Assembly (NCBI GenBank): GCA_002270295.1
Contig: NISF01000001.1
Span: 1,054,001-1,118,000 of the forward strand
DNA length: 64,000 nt
Origin: Enterobacter sp. 10-1
GTDB taxonomy: Bacteria; Pseudomonadota; Gammaproteobacteria; Enterobacterales; Enterobacteriaceae
Direction of reading: 5' to 3'
In this document: in pieces, positions 8,375 to 16,654 of the stretch
Layout of the letters: every line of letters starts with the position of its first letter
Position numbering within the stretch: the first letter of the stretch is position 1
Made by a program: the position numbers and the translations under genes
Notes under the pieces: model-generated
What the model saw: the letters and a program-made list of their open reading frames with translations, nothing else
Told to the model about the DNA's origin: nothing
The model's database searches: none

Positions 8375-8935
8375 TTAATTGGTGAAGGGGATGATTATCT
8401 CACCCGGCTTAACCTCAATGCCTTTAGCGTACTTTTTCGCCAGCGCTTCACCGGTGCTGGCGTCTTCGCGCAGAACGTAGGCGGGCTGCTGGTTAAAATA
8501 GCTGCGCAGGGATTGGTTCAGGTAGGGGATCAGCGTCTGCACTACCGACTGCAGCTTCTCCGGCGCGACTTTCGCATCGACGACTTCCATCTCCTGCAGG
8601 AAGATCGCCCCTTTTTCCTTATTGAATACCGGCAGCGCTTTAAGCTTAAGGTCAATAGTGGCTTTTTGATTACCGAACAGCGAATTGAGATCCAGATTGG
8701 CAACGCCGCTGAGGGTCACTTTATTCGGCTCCTCGCGACCAATCGCGCTGGTTAAATCGTGCAGTTCGATATGCGCATCCGCCACGCCCGGCAGGCCGAT
8801 ATCCTTGGCGAAGTGGTTACGTTTCTGCAGCGCCTGATTAATTTCCTGTTCGCTTATCGAATACTGCGTAAGCTGGTTACAGCCGCTCAGGAGGCCGCTA
8901 ACGATAAGCGCGGCCACGATAAACATCTTTTTCAT
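8375..8935 (-). CDS. yceB: YceB lipoprotein (DUF1439)
   Basis: A 186-residue lipoprotein, the same length as E. coli YceB. The signal peptide MKKMFIVAALIVSGLLSGC ends in a lipobox with Cys19. The mature part is a DUF1439-type lipid-binding (BPI/SMP-like) fold by family knowledge, with the conserved stretch GREEPNKVTLSGVANLDLNS. It is thought to be an envelope protein; recent work on the family suggests involvement with outer-membrane or peptidoglycan homeostasis, but I see no decisive motif. In E. coli the next gene upstream is followed by grxB; here mdtH is adjacent. Confidence 0.93.
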   Translation of the reverse strand: MKKMFIVAALIVSGLLSGCNQLTQYSISEQEINQALQKRNHFAKDIGLPGVADAHIELHDLTSAIGREEPNKVTLSGVANLDLNSLFGNQKATIDLKLKALPVFNKEKGAIFLQEMEVVDAKVAPEKLQSVVQTLIPYLNQSLRSYFNQQPAYVLREDASTGEALAKKYAKGIEVKPGEIIIPFTN

Positions 8936-9048
8936 TGGGTTCCTTAACGTAATGCCATGGGCTCATCCTGACACAAAGCAGCATGGCCTGCCAGCACCGT
9001 AGGCGCTAGCGGAAAATGCTGAAAATCAGCCTGGCTTTACGCAGCGAC

Positions 9049-10257
9049 TCAGGTTCGTGGCTCGAGCATTCCGGAGGCCGAACGCCTGGCGCTGAACTGC
9101 CACCACAGGGCGATAAAGGTGATAAAGCCGATAATACCCAGCATCAGCCACGGTAGCTCCGGCTGGTTGAGCGCTTTACCGGCGTCAAACAGCCACCCGC
9201 CGCCGGCGTAGCCGAAGGCCCCGCCAAAGGCCAGCCCCAGTCGACTGAAGCCCATGTAGCTGCCGCGCGCGCGGGCGTCGGCCAGCGACGCGCCCAGGGT
9301 TTCACGCGCCGGCTCCGCGATAATCGAGCCCATATAGAAAATGCAAATCAGCGTAAACAGCTGCTGCAGGTTGCTGGTTAAACCAATCGGCAGCATGGCG
9401 AGCGTCATGACCAGCAGACCGGCCATCAGCCGATGCTCCAGCCGATAGCGCTTTTCACTCCAGCGGGCAATCGGATACAGCAGCGTCAGCGATATCGTCG
9501 CTTCAATGGCATACATCCATTTGACCGCAGAAGGGGAGCCCGCGATGTCGTTGACCATAATCGGCAGCATCAGCATGACCTGCACCGCCAGCATGTAATA
9601 GCCGGTTAGCGTCAGAACATAGGTTACGAAGCGCCTGTCGCGCAGCACGCGCCCCAGCCCTTCGCGCACCGGCGTTTTCACCGTCGACAGCTTCCAGGCC
9701 GGGAGATACCAGGCGTTGAAGCTGGCGCAGGCGACAAACAGCGCCGCGCCTACGCTGCACACGAGGCGGAAATCGTACTGTAACAACCAGCTGCCGAGCA
9801 GGGCGCCGATGACCGCGCCGGCGCTGTCCTGCATCATCAGGAGCGAAAAGAAGCGACCGCGCTGATGCGGGCGCACCAGCTTCACCACCAGCGCCGCGCG
9901 CGGCGGGTCAAACAGCGTTCCGCCGAGGCCCGAGAGAATGCAGGATAGCCAGAGCACCCACGGCTCATGGGCCACCGCCATCGCGGCAAAGCCGCCCGCG
10001 CGCATCAGCATACCGGTGACGATCATCGGCTTGGCGCCGAAACGGTCGGCAACCGCGCCACCAAAAATCCCCAGACCCTGCTGGACCAGCTGGCGCAGGC
10101 CGAGGGCGATACCGACCATCAGCGCGGCCCAGCCCATCTGGTCGACAAAGCGAATGGAAATCAGCGGGAAGACGACAAAAAAGCCGAGAACGACCAGCAT
10201 GTTGTCGACCAACAGGAAGTATTTACCCAGGCTCCTTGCCTGCGATACGCGGGACAT
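9049..10257 (-). CDS. mdtH: MdtH multidrug efflux MFS transporter
   Basis: A 402-residue MFS exporter, equal in length to E. coli MdtH (YceL), which gives norfloxacin and enoxacin resistance when overexpressed. Twelve hydrophobic helices are apparent; motif A appears as [12 protein letters not shown] chose the ATG at 10257 ([16 protein letters not shown]) because a strong AGGAGGGG sequence sits directly upstream and the homologue starts there; the longer frame adds 33 residues with no homology. The gene grxB, which separates mdtH from yceB in E. coli, is absent. Confidence 0.96.
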   Translation of the reverse strand: MSRVSQARSLGKYFLLVDNMLVVLGFFVVFPLISIRFVDQMGWAALMVGIALGLRQLVQQGLGIFGGAVADRFGAKPMIVTGMLMRAGGFAAMAVAHEPWVLWLSCILSGLGGTLFDPPRAALVVKLVRPHQRGRFFSLLMMQDSAGAVIGALLGSWLLQYDFRLVCSVGAALFVACASFNAWYLPAWKLSTVKTPVREGLGRVLRDRRFVTYVLTLTGYYMLAVQVMLMLPIMVNDIAGSPSAVKWMYAIEATISLTLLYPIARWSEKRYRLEHRLMAGLLVMTLAMLPIGLTSNLQQLFTLICIFYMGSIIAEPARETLGASLADARARGSYMGFSRLGLAFGGAFGYAGGGWLFDAGKALNQPELPWLMLGIIGFITFIALWWQFSARRSASGMLEPRT

Positions 10258-10486
10258 TTCCCCTCCTGGGAAAATAAAGATTAGCCCTACTAGTTTGCGG
10301 GGAAGCCCGGGCGTTTCCCAGCGTACTTGCGACAATATTTTTTTATCAAAAAGCAAGTTTGATAGAGGCTATTCATCGAAAAAGGGAGATGGTGCAGAAA
10401 ATGGTATGTTGCTGTTTTCACTCCGTCGTTCAGGACAGGTATAGTGAAGGGAGCAGGGTAATAAGTCAGGGGAACAGGAGAGGGGA

Positions 10487-11071
10487 ATGTTTGGCTACCG
10501 CAGTAACGTACCAAAGGTGCGTTTGACGACGGACAGGCTGGTGACGCGGCTGGTCCACGATCGTGACGCCTGGCGTCTGGCCGACTACTACGCGGAGAAT
10601 AAAGGGTTCTTAAAACCCTGGGAGCCGGTGCGCGACGACAGCCACTGCTACCCCTCCGGCTGGCAGGCGCGCTTGTCGATGATTTCGGAGTTTCATAAGC
10701 AGGGCTCGGCGTTCTATTTTGCGCTCCTCGATCCGCAAGAGAAGGAGATAGTCGGCGTGGCGAATTTTTCGAACGTGGTGCGCGGCTCGTTTCATGCCTG
10801 CTACCTCGGCTACTCCATCGGTGAGAAGTGGCAGGGGCAGGGGCTGATGTTTGAAGCGCTGACCTCGGCAATTCGCTATATGCAGCGCACGCAGCATATT
10901 CATCGCATTATGGCCAACTATATGCCGCACAATCAGCGCAGCGGCGATTTGCTGGCGCGTCTTGGCTTTGAAAAAGAGGGTTACGCCAAAGATTATCTGT
11001 TAATCAATGGCCAGTGGCGTGACCACGTATTGACGGCGTTGACGACACCGGACTGGATCCCGGGTCGCTAA
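10487..11071 (+). CDS. rimJ: Ribosomal protein S5 alanine N-acetyltransferase
   Basis: A 194-residue GNAT-family acetyltransferase matching E. coli RimJ in length. It acetylates the N-terminal alanine of ribosomal protein S5 and helps 30S assembly. The acetyl-CoA binding region is seen in [17 protein letters not shown], followed by [30 protein letters not shown] lies immediately upstream of the ATG. The gap of nine bases to yceH suggests cotranscription of rimJ, yceH, mviM and possibly murJ. Confidence 0.97.
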   Translation: MFGYRSNVPKVRLTTDRLVTRLVHDRDAWRLADYYAENKGFLKPWEPVRDDSHCYPSGWQARLSMISEFHKQGSAFYFALLDPQEKEIVGVANFSNVVRGSFHACYLGYSIGEKWQGQGLMFEALTSAIRYMQRTQHIHRIMANYMPHNQRSGDLLARLGFEKEGYAKDYLLINGQWRDHVLTALTTPDWIPGR

Positions 11072-11080
11072 GGAGAGATC

Positions 11081-11728
11081 ATGAAATATCAGTTAACCGC
11101 GCACGAAGCGCGCGTTATTGGCTGCCTGCTGGAAAAACAGGTCACGACGCCGGAGCAGTATCCTCTATCGGTCAACGCGGTGGTGACCGCCTGTAACCAG
11201 AAAACCAACCGGGAGCCGGTGATGTCGCTCAGTGAAAGCGATATTCAGGATCTGCTGGATACGCTGGTCAAGCGCCACTATCTGCGTACGGTGAGCGGGT
11301 TTGGCAATCGGGTGACCAAATACGAACAGCGATTTTGCAATTCCGAGTTCGGCGATCTGAAGCTGACGCCGGCGGAGGTCGCGGTGGTCACGACGCTGCT
11401 GCTGCGCGGCGCGCAGACGCCGGGCGAACTGCGCAGCCGGGCGCAGAGAATGTATGAATTCAGCGATATGGCGGAAATCGAAAGCGTGCTTGAGAAGCTG
11501 GCAAGCCGTGATGACGGCCCGTTCGTCGCGCGTCTGCCTCGCGAACCGGGGAAACGCGAATGCCGCTATATGCATCTGTTCTGCGATGATATGGATTCGC
11601 TTATCACGGCGGTAGAAGCGGTATCGCCGTCGGGAGACGATCTCCAGACCCGGGTTGAGGTGCTGGAGGCCGAAGTGGCGGAACTAAAAGAGCGGCTGGC
11701 ATCGCTGTTGGCCCATCTGGGGGATTAA
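11081..11728 (+). CDS. yceH: YceH family protein (DUF480)
   Basis: A 215-residue DUF480 protein, the same length as E. coli YceH. The fold is known as a tandem winged-helix arrangement, suggesting nucleic acid or protein binding, but function is unknown. Conserved segments include [20 protein letters not shown] and [20 protein letters not shown]. The C-terminal about 30 residues ([20 protein letters not shown]) are heptad-like and should form a coiled coil. GGAGAG precedes the ATG and only two bases separate its stop from the mviM GTG. Confidence 0.95.
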   Translation: MKYQLTAHEARVIGCLLEKQVTTPEQYPLSVNAVVTACNQKTNREPVMSLSESDIQDLLDTLVKRHYLRTVSGFGNRVTKYEQRFCNSEFGDLKLTPAEVAVVTTLLLRGAQTPGELRSRAQRMYEFSDMAEIESVLEKLASRDDGPFVARLPREPGKRECRYMHLFCDDMDSLITAVEAVSPSGDDLQTRVEVLEAEVAELKERLASLLAHLGD

Positions 11729-11730
11729 TC

Positions 11731-12654
11731 GTGACGGCGAAACTACGCGTTGGAGTGGTGGGACTGGGTGGCATTGCGCAGAAGGCCTGGCTGCCGGTAT
11801 TAGGCGCCGCGGACGGCTGGACGCTGCAGGCGGCCTGGTCACCGGGTAAAGAGAAGGCGCTACGTATCTGCGAAACCTGGCGCATTCCCTATGCAGATTC
11901 CCTGGAGCAGCTGGCGGCGCAGTGTGATGCGGTATTTGTTCATACCTCGACGGCCTCGCACTTTGAGGTCGTCAGCCGGCTGCTTAACGCCGGGGTGCAC
12001 GTCTGCGTGGATAAACCGCTGGCGGATAAGCTCAGCGAAGCCGAATCCTTGGTTGAGCTGGCCGCTCGCCGCGGGCTGACGCTGATGGTAGGATTTAACC
12101 GCCGCTTTGCTCCGCTTTATCGTGAGCTGAAAGCGCATCTGGACGATGCCGCCTCGCTGCGTATGGATAAGCATCGTGGCGACAGCGTCGGTCACGACCT
12201 GCGCTTTACCCTGCTTGATGACTACCTGCACGTGGTCGATACCGCGCTGTGGCTGGCGGACGGGAAGGCGCGTCTGAGCGGCGGCCTGCTGCAAACCACC
12301 GCCCAGGGTGAAATGCTCTATGCCGAACACCGCTTCAGCTCGCCGCAGCTGGAGGTGACCACCAGCATGCACCGGCGCGCCGGCAGCCAGCGGGAGTGGG
12401 TTCAGGCGGTCACCGACGGCGGCCTGTATGAAGTTCGTGATATGCGCGAGTGGCAGGAAGAGCGCGGCCAGGGTGTGGTTCAGCGTCCGGTTCCCGGCTG
12501 GCAAACGACCCTCGAGCAGCGCGGCTTTGTGGGCTGCGCGCGTCATTTTATTGAATGCGTGCAAAATCAGACGGTTCCCGAAACCGCAGGCGAACAGGCG
12601 CTGCTGGCCCAGCGCATCGTTGAAAAGCTGTGGCGCGAGGCGATGAGCGAATAA
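11731..12654 (+). CDS. mviM: Gfo/Idh/MocA family oxidoreductase MviM
   Basis: A 307-residue putative NAD(P)-dependent oxidoreductase, equal in length to E. coli YceM/MviM. The Rossmann motif GVVGLGGIAQKAWLP is at residues 6-20, and the family signature HVCVDKPLADKL follows near residue 90. The substrate is not known. The GTG start two bases after the yceH stop is consistent with translational coupling. Its usual position just before murJ gives the name but does not prove a role in virulence or peptidoglycan synthesis. Confidence 0.94.
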   Translation: MTAKLRVGVVGLGGIAQKAWLPVLGAADGWTLQAAWSPGKEKALRICETWRIPYADSLEQLAAQCDAVFVHTSTASHFEVVSRLLNAGVHVCVDKPLADKLSEAESLVELAARRGLTLMVGFNRRFAPLYRELKAHLDDAASLRMDKHRGDSVGHDLRFTLLDDYLHVVDTALWLADGKARLSGGLLQTTAQGEMLYAEHRFSSPQLEVTTSMHRRAGSQREWVQAVTDGGLYEVRDMREWQEERGQGVVQRPVPGWQTTLEQRGFVGCARHFIECVQNQTVPETAGEQALLAQRIVEKLWREAMSE

Positions 12655-12765
12655 TTCGTTGTAACATCTGGCAGTAGTAATTCATGACGAACCCGGTAGA
12701 CTATCGCCACTTTCCAGCGCCCGCCATTGCGGGCGTTTTACTTCAGGGTTGTGGAAAACACCTCA

Positions 12766-14301
12766 ATGAACCTTTTAAAATCACTGGCGGCAGTCAGTTC
12801 GATGACCATGTTTTCGCGCGTGCTGGGCTTTGCGCGAGACGCCATCGTCGCGCGTATTTTTGGTGCGGGAATGGCAACGGACGCCTTTTTTGTGGCGTTC
12901 AAATTACCGAACCTGCTGCGTCGCATTTTTGCCGAAGGCGCGTTTTCTCAGGCGTTTGTGCCGATACTGGCTGAATATAAAAGCAAGCAGGGCGAAGACG
13001 CCACCCGCGTATTCGTGGCCTATGTTTCGGGTCTTCTGACGCTGGTTCTGGCGGTAGTAACCCTCCTCGGCATGCTGGCCGCTCCCTGGGTCATCACCGT
13101 GACCGCGCCAGGGTTTGCCGACTCCCCGGATAAATTTGCGCTGACGACGCAGCTGCTGCGCATCACCTTCCCCTATATTTTGCTGATCTCGCTGGCCTCA
13201 TTAGCCGGCGCGATCCTCAATACCTGGAACCGTTTTTCCGTTCCCGCCTTTGCGCCCACTTTTCTTAACGTCAGCATGATTGGCTTTGCGCTATTTGCGG
13301 CGCCGTATTTCCACCCGCCGATGCTGGCAATGGCGTGGGCGGTCACCGTCGGCGGCGTACTGCAGCTGGCCTATCAGCTGCCGCATTTGAAAAAAATTGG
13401 CATGCTGGTGCTGCCGCGTATCAACCTGAAAGACGCCGGTGCGGTACGGGTGGTGAAGCAGATGGGGCCGGCGATCCTCGGCGTGTCAGTTAGCCAGATT
13501 TCGTTGATTATCAACACAATATTCGCGTCTTTCCTCGTTTCCGGCTCGGTATCCTGGATGTACTACGCCGATCGTCTGATGGAGTTTCCATCCGGCGTGC
13601 TGGGCGTGGCGCTGGGGACAATTCTGCTGCCGTCGCTGTCAAAAAGCTTTGCCAGCGGTAATCATGATGAGTACTGCCGGTTGATGGACTGGGGGCTGCG
13701 CCTGTGCTTCCTGCTGGCCTTGCCGAGCGCGGTGGCGCTGGGGATCCTCGCGAAGCCGCTGACGGTAGCGCTGTTCCAGTACGGTAAATTTAGCGCCTTT
13801 GATGCGGCAATGACCCAGCGCGCGCTGGTGGCCTATTCCGTCGGGCTGATGGGGCTGATTGTCGTTAAGGTTCTGGCGCCGGGGTTCTACTCGCGCCAGG
13901 ATATTAAAACGCCGGTTAAAATCGCCATTGTCACCCTGATTATGACTCAGGTGATGAACCTGATCTTTATCGGCCCGCTGAAGCATGCCGGCCTGTCGCT
14001 CTCTATCGGGCTTGCCGCCTGCCTCAACGCCGCGCTGCTCTACTGGCAGCTGCGTAAGCAAAAAATATTCACCCCACAGCCGGGCTGGTTTACCTTCCTG
14101 CTGCGTCTGGTGATTGCGGTGCTGGTGATGTCTGCGGCGCTGCTTGGGATGATGTATATCATGCCGGAGTGGTCCCAGGGGACCATGCCGTTCCGTCTGC
14201 TGCGCCTGATGGCGGTGGTGGGGGTTGGCGTGGTGGCCTATTTTGCCAGCCTGCTGCTGCTGGGCTTCCGGGTGAAAGAGTTCGCCCGACGCACGGCCTG
14301 A
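12766..14301 (+). CDS. murJ: Lipid II flippase MurJ
   Basis: A 511-residue polytopic inner-membrane protein of the MOP superfamily (14 helices), identical in length to E. coli MurJ (MviN). It moves lipid-linked peptidoglycan precursor across the inner membrane and is essential. The N-terminal [20 protein letters not shown] and the [20 protein letters not shown] block carry conserved charged residues of the central cavity. I chose the ATG at 12766 by homology; a longer frame adds 13 residues of poor conservation. In E. coli flgN follows on the opposite strand; here a terminator and an unrelated transporter follow. Confidence 0.98.
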   Translation: MNLLKSLAAVSSMTMFSRVLGFARDAIVARIFGAGMATDAFFVAFKLPNLLRRIFAEGAFSQAFVPILAEYKSKQGEDATRVFVAYVSGLLTLVLAVVTLLGMLAAPWVITVTAPGFADSPDKFALTTQLLRITFPYILLISLASLAGAILNTWNRFSVPAFAPTFLNVSMIGFALFAAPYFHPPMLAMAWAVTVGGVLQLAYQLPHLKKIGMLVLPRINLKDAGAVRVVKQMGPAILGVSVSQISLIINTIFASFLVSGSVSWMYYADRLMEFPSGVLGVALGTILLPSLSKSFASGNHDEYCRLMDWGLRLCFLLALPSAVALGILAKPLTVALFQYGKFSAFDAAMTQRALVAYSVGLMGLIVVKVLAPGFYSRQDIKTPVKIAIVTLIMTQVMNLIFIGPLKHAGLSLSIGLAACLNAALLYWQLRKQKIFTPQPGWFTFLLRLVIAVLVMSAALLGMMYIMPEWSQGTMPFRLLRLMAVVGVGVVAYFASLLLLGFRVKEFARRTA

Positions 14302-14324
14302 AGCTAAACTCCGGGTAGAAACAG

Positions 14325-14355
14325 ACCCGTTCCGCAGCGCGGAGCGGGTTTTTTT
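14325..14355 (+). terminator. Terminator after murJ
   Basis: Eleven-base stem (14325-14335 with 14339-14349; arms begin ACCCG and end CGGGT, one G-T pair) with a three-base loop, then a run of T residues. It ends murJ transcription and lies one base from the convergent MFS gene's stop. Confidence 0.9.
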
Positions 14356-15568
14356 ATTGCCCCGCGCGCTGTAGCGCCGCGATCCGCGCGTTTTCCAGCA
14401 GGCGAATCGCAAGGGCGATAGCGCCCGCGGCCACGGCCAGGATCACCACGCCGCTCCAGCCGGCTATCACGTACAGTTTGCTGCCGAGCACGGAACCGAG
14501 CGACATGCCAATAAAGACGCCGGTGAACAGCAGGGCGTTCAGCCTGCCGCGGGCCTGCGGCTCCAGACCGTACACCAGGTTCTGGTGCGCCACGAGGCTT
14601 GACTGCAGACCAAGGTCGAAGCCAATAGCCGAGATAGCGATCAGCGCCAGCTGGCCGTGGGGCGGCAGTACCGGCAGCAGGAACATCAGGGCAAAAGAGA
14701 CGGTAACCAGCGCTGCGCCCAGCTGGGTGACTTTCCCGGCGCCATATTTATCCGCCAGGCCGCCGGCCAGCGGCGCGGCGAGCGCTCCTGCGGCCCCGGC
14801 GATGCCGAATCCGCCGGCAACGGCGCTGCCCATCTGATAGCGTTCGAGCAGCATGACCGCCAGCGTTGACCAGAAGGCGCTGAAGGCGATGGAGAGAAAG
14901 CCCTGTGCCAGCGCGGCGCGGCGCAGGGCCGGGTAGAGCTGCCAGAGATGCGCCATCGACTTCATCAGCTGCGGATAGCTGAGGGTCGAGTGAATTTCAA
15001 ACCGCGGCACCACGCGCCACATCAGCAGGCCAATCAGCGCGATGCTAACCGCCGCAGCCTGGTACATCATCCGCCAGCCAAACAGCGCGCCGACCACGCC
15101 GCTCACCGTTCTTGAGAGCAGGATACCCAGCAGCAGGCCGGTCATGACGGTGCCCACCATTTTCCCCTGTTTCCCCGCCGGGGCGAGGATTGCGGCCGCC
15201 GGAACGATGTCCTGGGCCATCGTCGCCGCCATCCCGATCAGCAGGCTGACAATCAGCAGGGAAGTGAGCTGCCCCGTCAGGCTACACAGCAGCAGGAGCA
15301 CGGCCAGCGCGGCGCTTTTGAGTAAAATCAGCGTACGGCGGTCATGGCGATCGCCGAGCGGCAGAAGAAACAGAATGCCTAGCGCATAGCCCGCCTGTGT
15401 CAGGGTTGGAACCAGCCCCATGCCTTCGACGCTGAGATGCAGATTGGCGCCCATTAATGGCAGCAGCGGCTGGGCGTAGTAAATAGAGGCGACGCTAAAG
15501 CCTGCGCCAAGAGCGAGTATGAAGATAATCCAGCCGGCTTCGCGGGAGGATAGTGTTGTCGGTGCCAT
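14354..15568 (-). CDS. MFS transporter of the DHA1 exporter type
   Basis: A 404-residue membrane protein with about 12 hydrophobic segments. MFS motif A is seen as LPLGDRHDRRTLIL in the first half, with a second related loop GGLADKYGAGK in the second half. The fold and length fit small-molecule proton-coupled exporters. I do not recognise a specific orthologue or substrate. It is divergent from a LysR-type regulator across 109 bases, a layout that usually means the regulator controls the exporter. It sits where the E. coli flg genes would be. Confidence 0.85.
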   Translation of the reverse strand: MAPTTLSSREAGWIIFILALGAGFSVASIYYAQPLLPLMGANLHLSVEGMGLVPTLTQAGYALGILFLLPLGDRHDRRTLILLKSAALAVLLLLCSLTGQLTSLLIVSLLIGMAATMAQDIVPAAAILAPAGKQGKMVGTVMTGLLLGILLSRTVSGVVGALFGWRMMYQAAAVSIALIGLLMWRVVPRFEIHSTLSYPQLMKSMAHLWQLYPALRRAALAQGFLSIAFSAFWSTLAVMLLERYQMGSAVAGGFGIAGAAGALAAPLAGGLADKYGAGKVTQLGAALVTVSFALMFLLPVLPPHGQLALIAISAIGFDLGLQSSLVAHQNLVYGLEPQARGRLNALLFTGVFIGMSLGSVLGSKLYVIAGWSGVVILAVAAGAIALAIRLLENARIAALQRAGQ

Positions 15569-15648
15569 GATAAAGCCCTCGTAGATGCGATGGCGCTATT
15601 TTTCCCTGAATCAGGCTGGTGCGGTAGATAGCGTGGTGGTAAAACGGT

Positions 15649-15665
15649 TATACGCAAAACGTATA
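15649..15665. promoter_or_regulatory. Candidate LysR-type operator
   Basis: TATACGCAAAACGTATA is a perfect inverted repeat (six-base arms, five-base centre). It contains a T-N11-A core (15651-15663, ATAC-N7-GTAT), the usual pattern of LysR-type binding sites. It lies 12 bases before the regulator's ATG and 81 bases before the exporter start. Binding is inferred from position and shape. Confidence 0.65.
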
Positions 15666-15677
15666 GGCATAGTAAAT

Positions 15678-16613
15678 ATGAAGCGGCAGGAACGTATAGA
15701 CCGGATTGAACTGATGCGCACCTTTATTCGAATCGTCGAAGCCGGTTCGCTTTCTGCCGCCGCGCTTCAGCTGAACACTACCCAGGCGACGGTGAGCCGG
15801 CGCCTGCAGTCGCTGGAAGGCCTGCTGGGCAGTAAGCTGATTCTGCGAACCACCCATGCGATGAAGCTGACCGACGACGGCGAGCGCTGCTATCAGCATG
15901 CGCGTCGGGTGGTCGATGCGTGGCTGGCGCTGGAAGACGATCTGAGCATTGCCGATGACCGGCCCGTCGGCGTGCTGCGGGTACGTGCGCCGCACGCTTT
16001 TGGTCAGCAGCAGTTGCTGGGGCCGCTGGTCAGCTTTCTGCAGCGCTATCCGCAGCTGTCCGTAGAGTGGATGCTGAATGACAAAACCGTCGATTTTCTC
16101 AGCGATAATATCGATTGTGCGATTCGCGTGGGGGCCGAAGTGGACCCTGAGACGGTGTCAGTGCTGCTGGCTGAGGTGCCGCGCAGCGTGGTTGCCGCTC
16201 CCTCACTGCTGGCGCGCTACCCGACATTAGAAACGCCCCAGGAGATGTCGCAGCTGCCGTGGGTGGCGATCAGCACCTTTTATCAGCATGAGGTGAAATT
16301 ATTCCATCAGGAGTGTAATCAGCAGCAGGCCTTCGGCATCGTGCCGTGCCTGAGTACCGATAGCGTGTACGTGGCGCGCAATACCGCGCTGGCGGGATTG
16401 GGGGTGGCTATCGTTTCAAGCTGGGCGGTGGTGGGGGATATCGCCGCCGGGCGGCTGGTCGAACCGTTTCCGCAGTGGCGAGCGTCTTCCCTGCCGGTCC
16501 ATCTGGTTTATCCGTGGGCGCGGTACTATCCGACCCGTTTACGTAAGTTTCTCGACCTGATGCGCGAGGTTATGCCGCAGGTTGCGGGCATGCAGCGTCC
16601 GGAAGGGGAATAA
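15678..16613 (+). CDS. LysR-type transcriptional regulator
   Basis: A 311-residue LysR-type regulator. The N-terminal winged helix-turn-helix is clear: FIRIVEAGSLSAAALQLNTT followed by QATVSRRLQSLEGLLGSKLI, then a substrate-binding domain of the CrgA/AaeR-like group (PVGVLRVRAPHAFGQ onward). I chose the ATG at 15678 (MKRQERIDRIELMRTF) as it gives the standard family N-terminus; the open frame extends 31 codons upstream without conservation. The ribosome binding site is weak. It probably controls the divergent MFS exporter and itself through the palindrome at 15649. Effector unknown. Confidence 0.88.
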   Translation: MKRQERIDRIELMRTFIRIVEAGSLSAAALQLNTTQATVSRRLQSLEGLLGSKLILRTTHAMKLTDDGERCYQHARRVVDAWLALEDDLSIADDRPVGVLRVRAPHAFGQQQLLGPLVSFLQRYPQLSVEWMLNDKTVDFLSDNIDCAIRVGAEVDPETVSVLLAEVPRSVVAAPSLLARYPTLETPQEMSQLPWVAISTFYQHEVKLFHQECNQQQAFGIVPCLSTDSVYVARNTALAGLGVAIVSSWAVVGDIAAGRLVEPFPQWRASSLPVHLVYPWARYYPTRLRKFLDLMREVMPQVAGMQRPEGE

Positions 16614-16643
16614 AAAAAACCGGCCATATAGGCCGGTTTTTTT
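16612..16643. terminator. Bidirectional terminator between the LysR gene and rne
   Basis: Stem CCGGCC/GGCCGG (16620-16625 with 16631-16636) flanked by a run of A on one side and T on the other, so it can end both the LysR gene (plus) and rne (minus). It overlaps the LysR stop codon. Confidence 0.92.
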
Positions 16644-16654
16644 AGGCTTAACGC

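Noticed and set aside
7379..8755. 458-codon plus-strand frame across pyrC and yceB
   Set aside because: It runs opposite two recognised genes and through the yceB terminator and the PurR operator; not plausible as a gene.
12684..12974. Small plus-strand frame overlapping the start of murJ
   Set aside because: It reads the murJ start in another frame; murJ is certain and the frame has no resemblance to known proteins.
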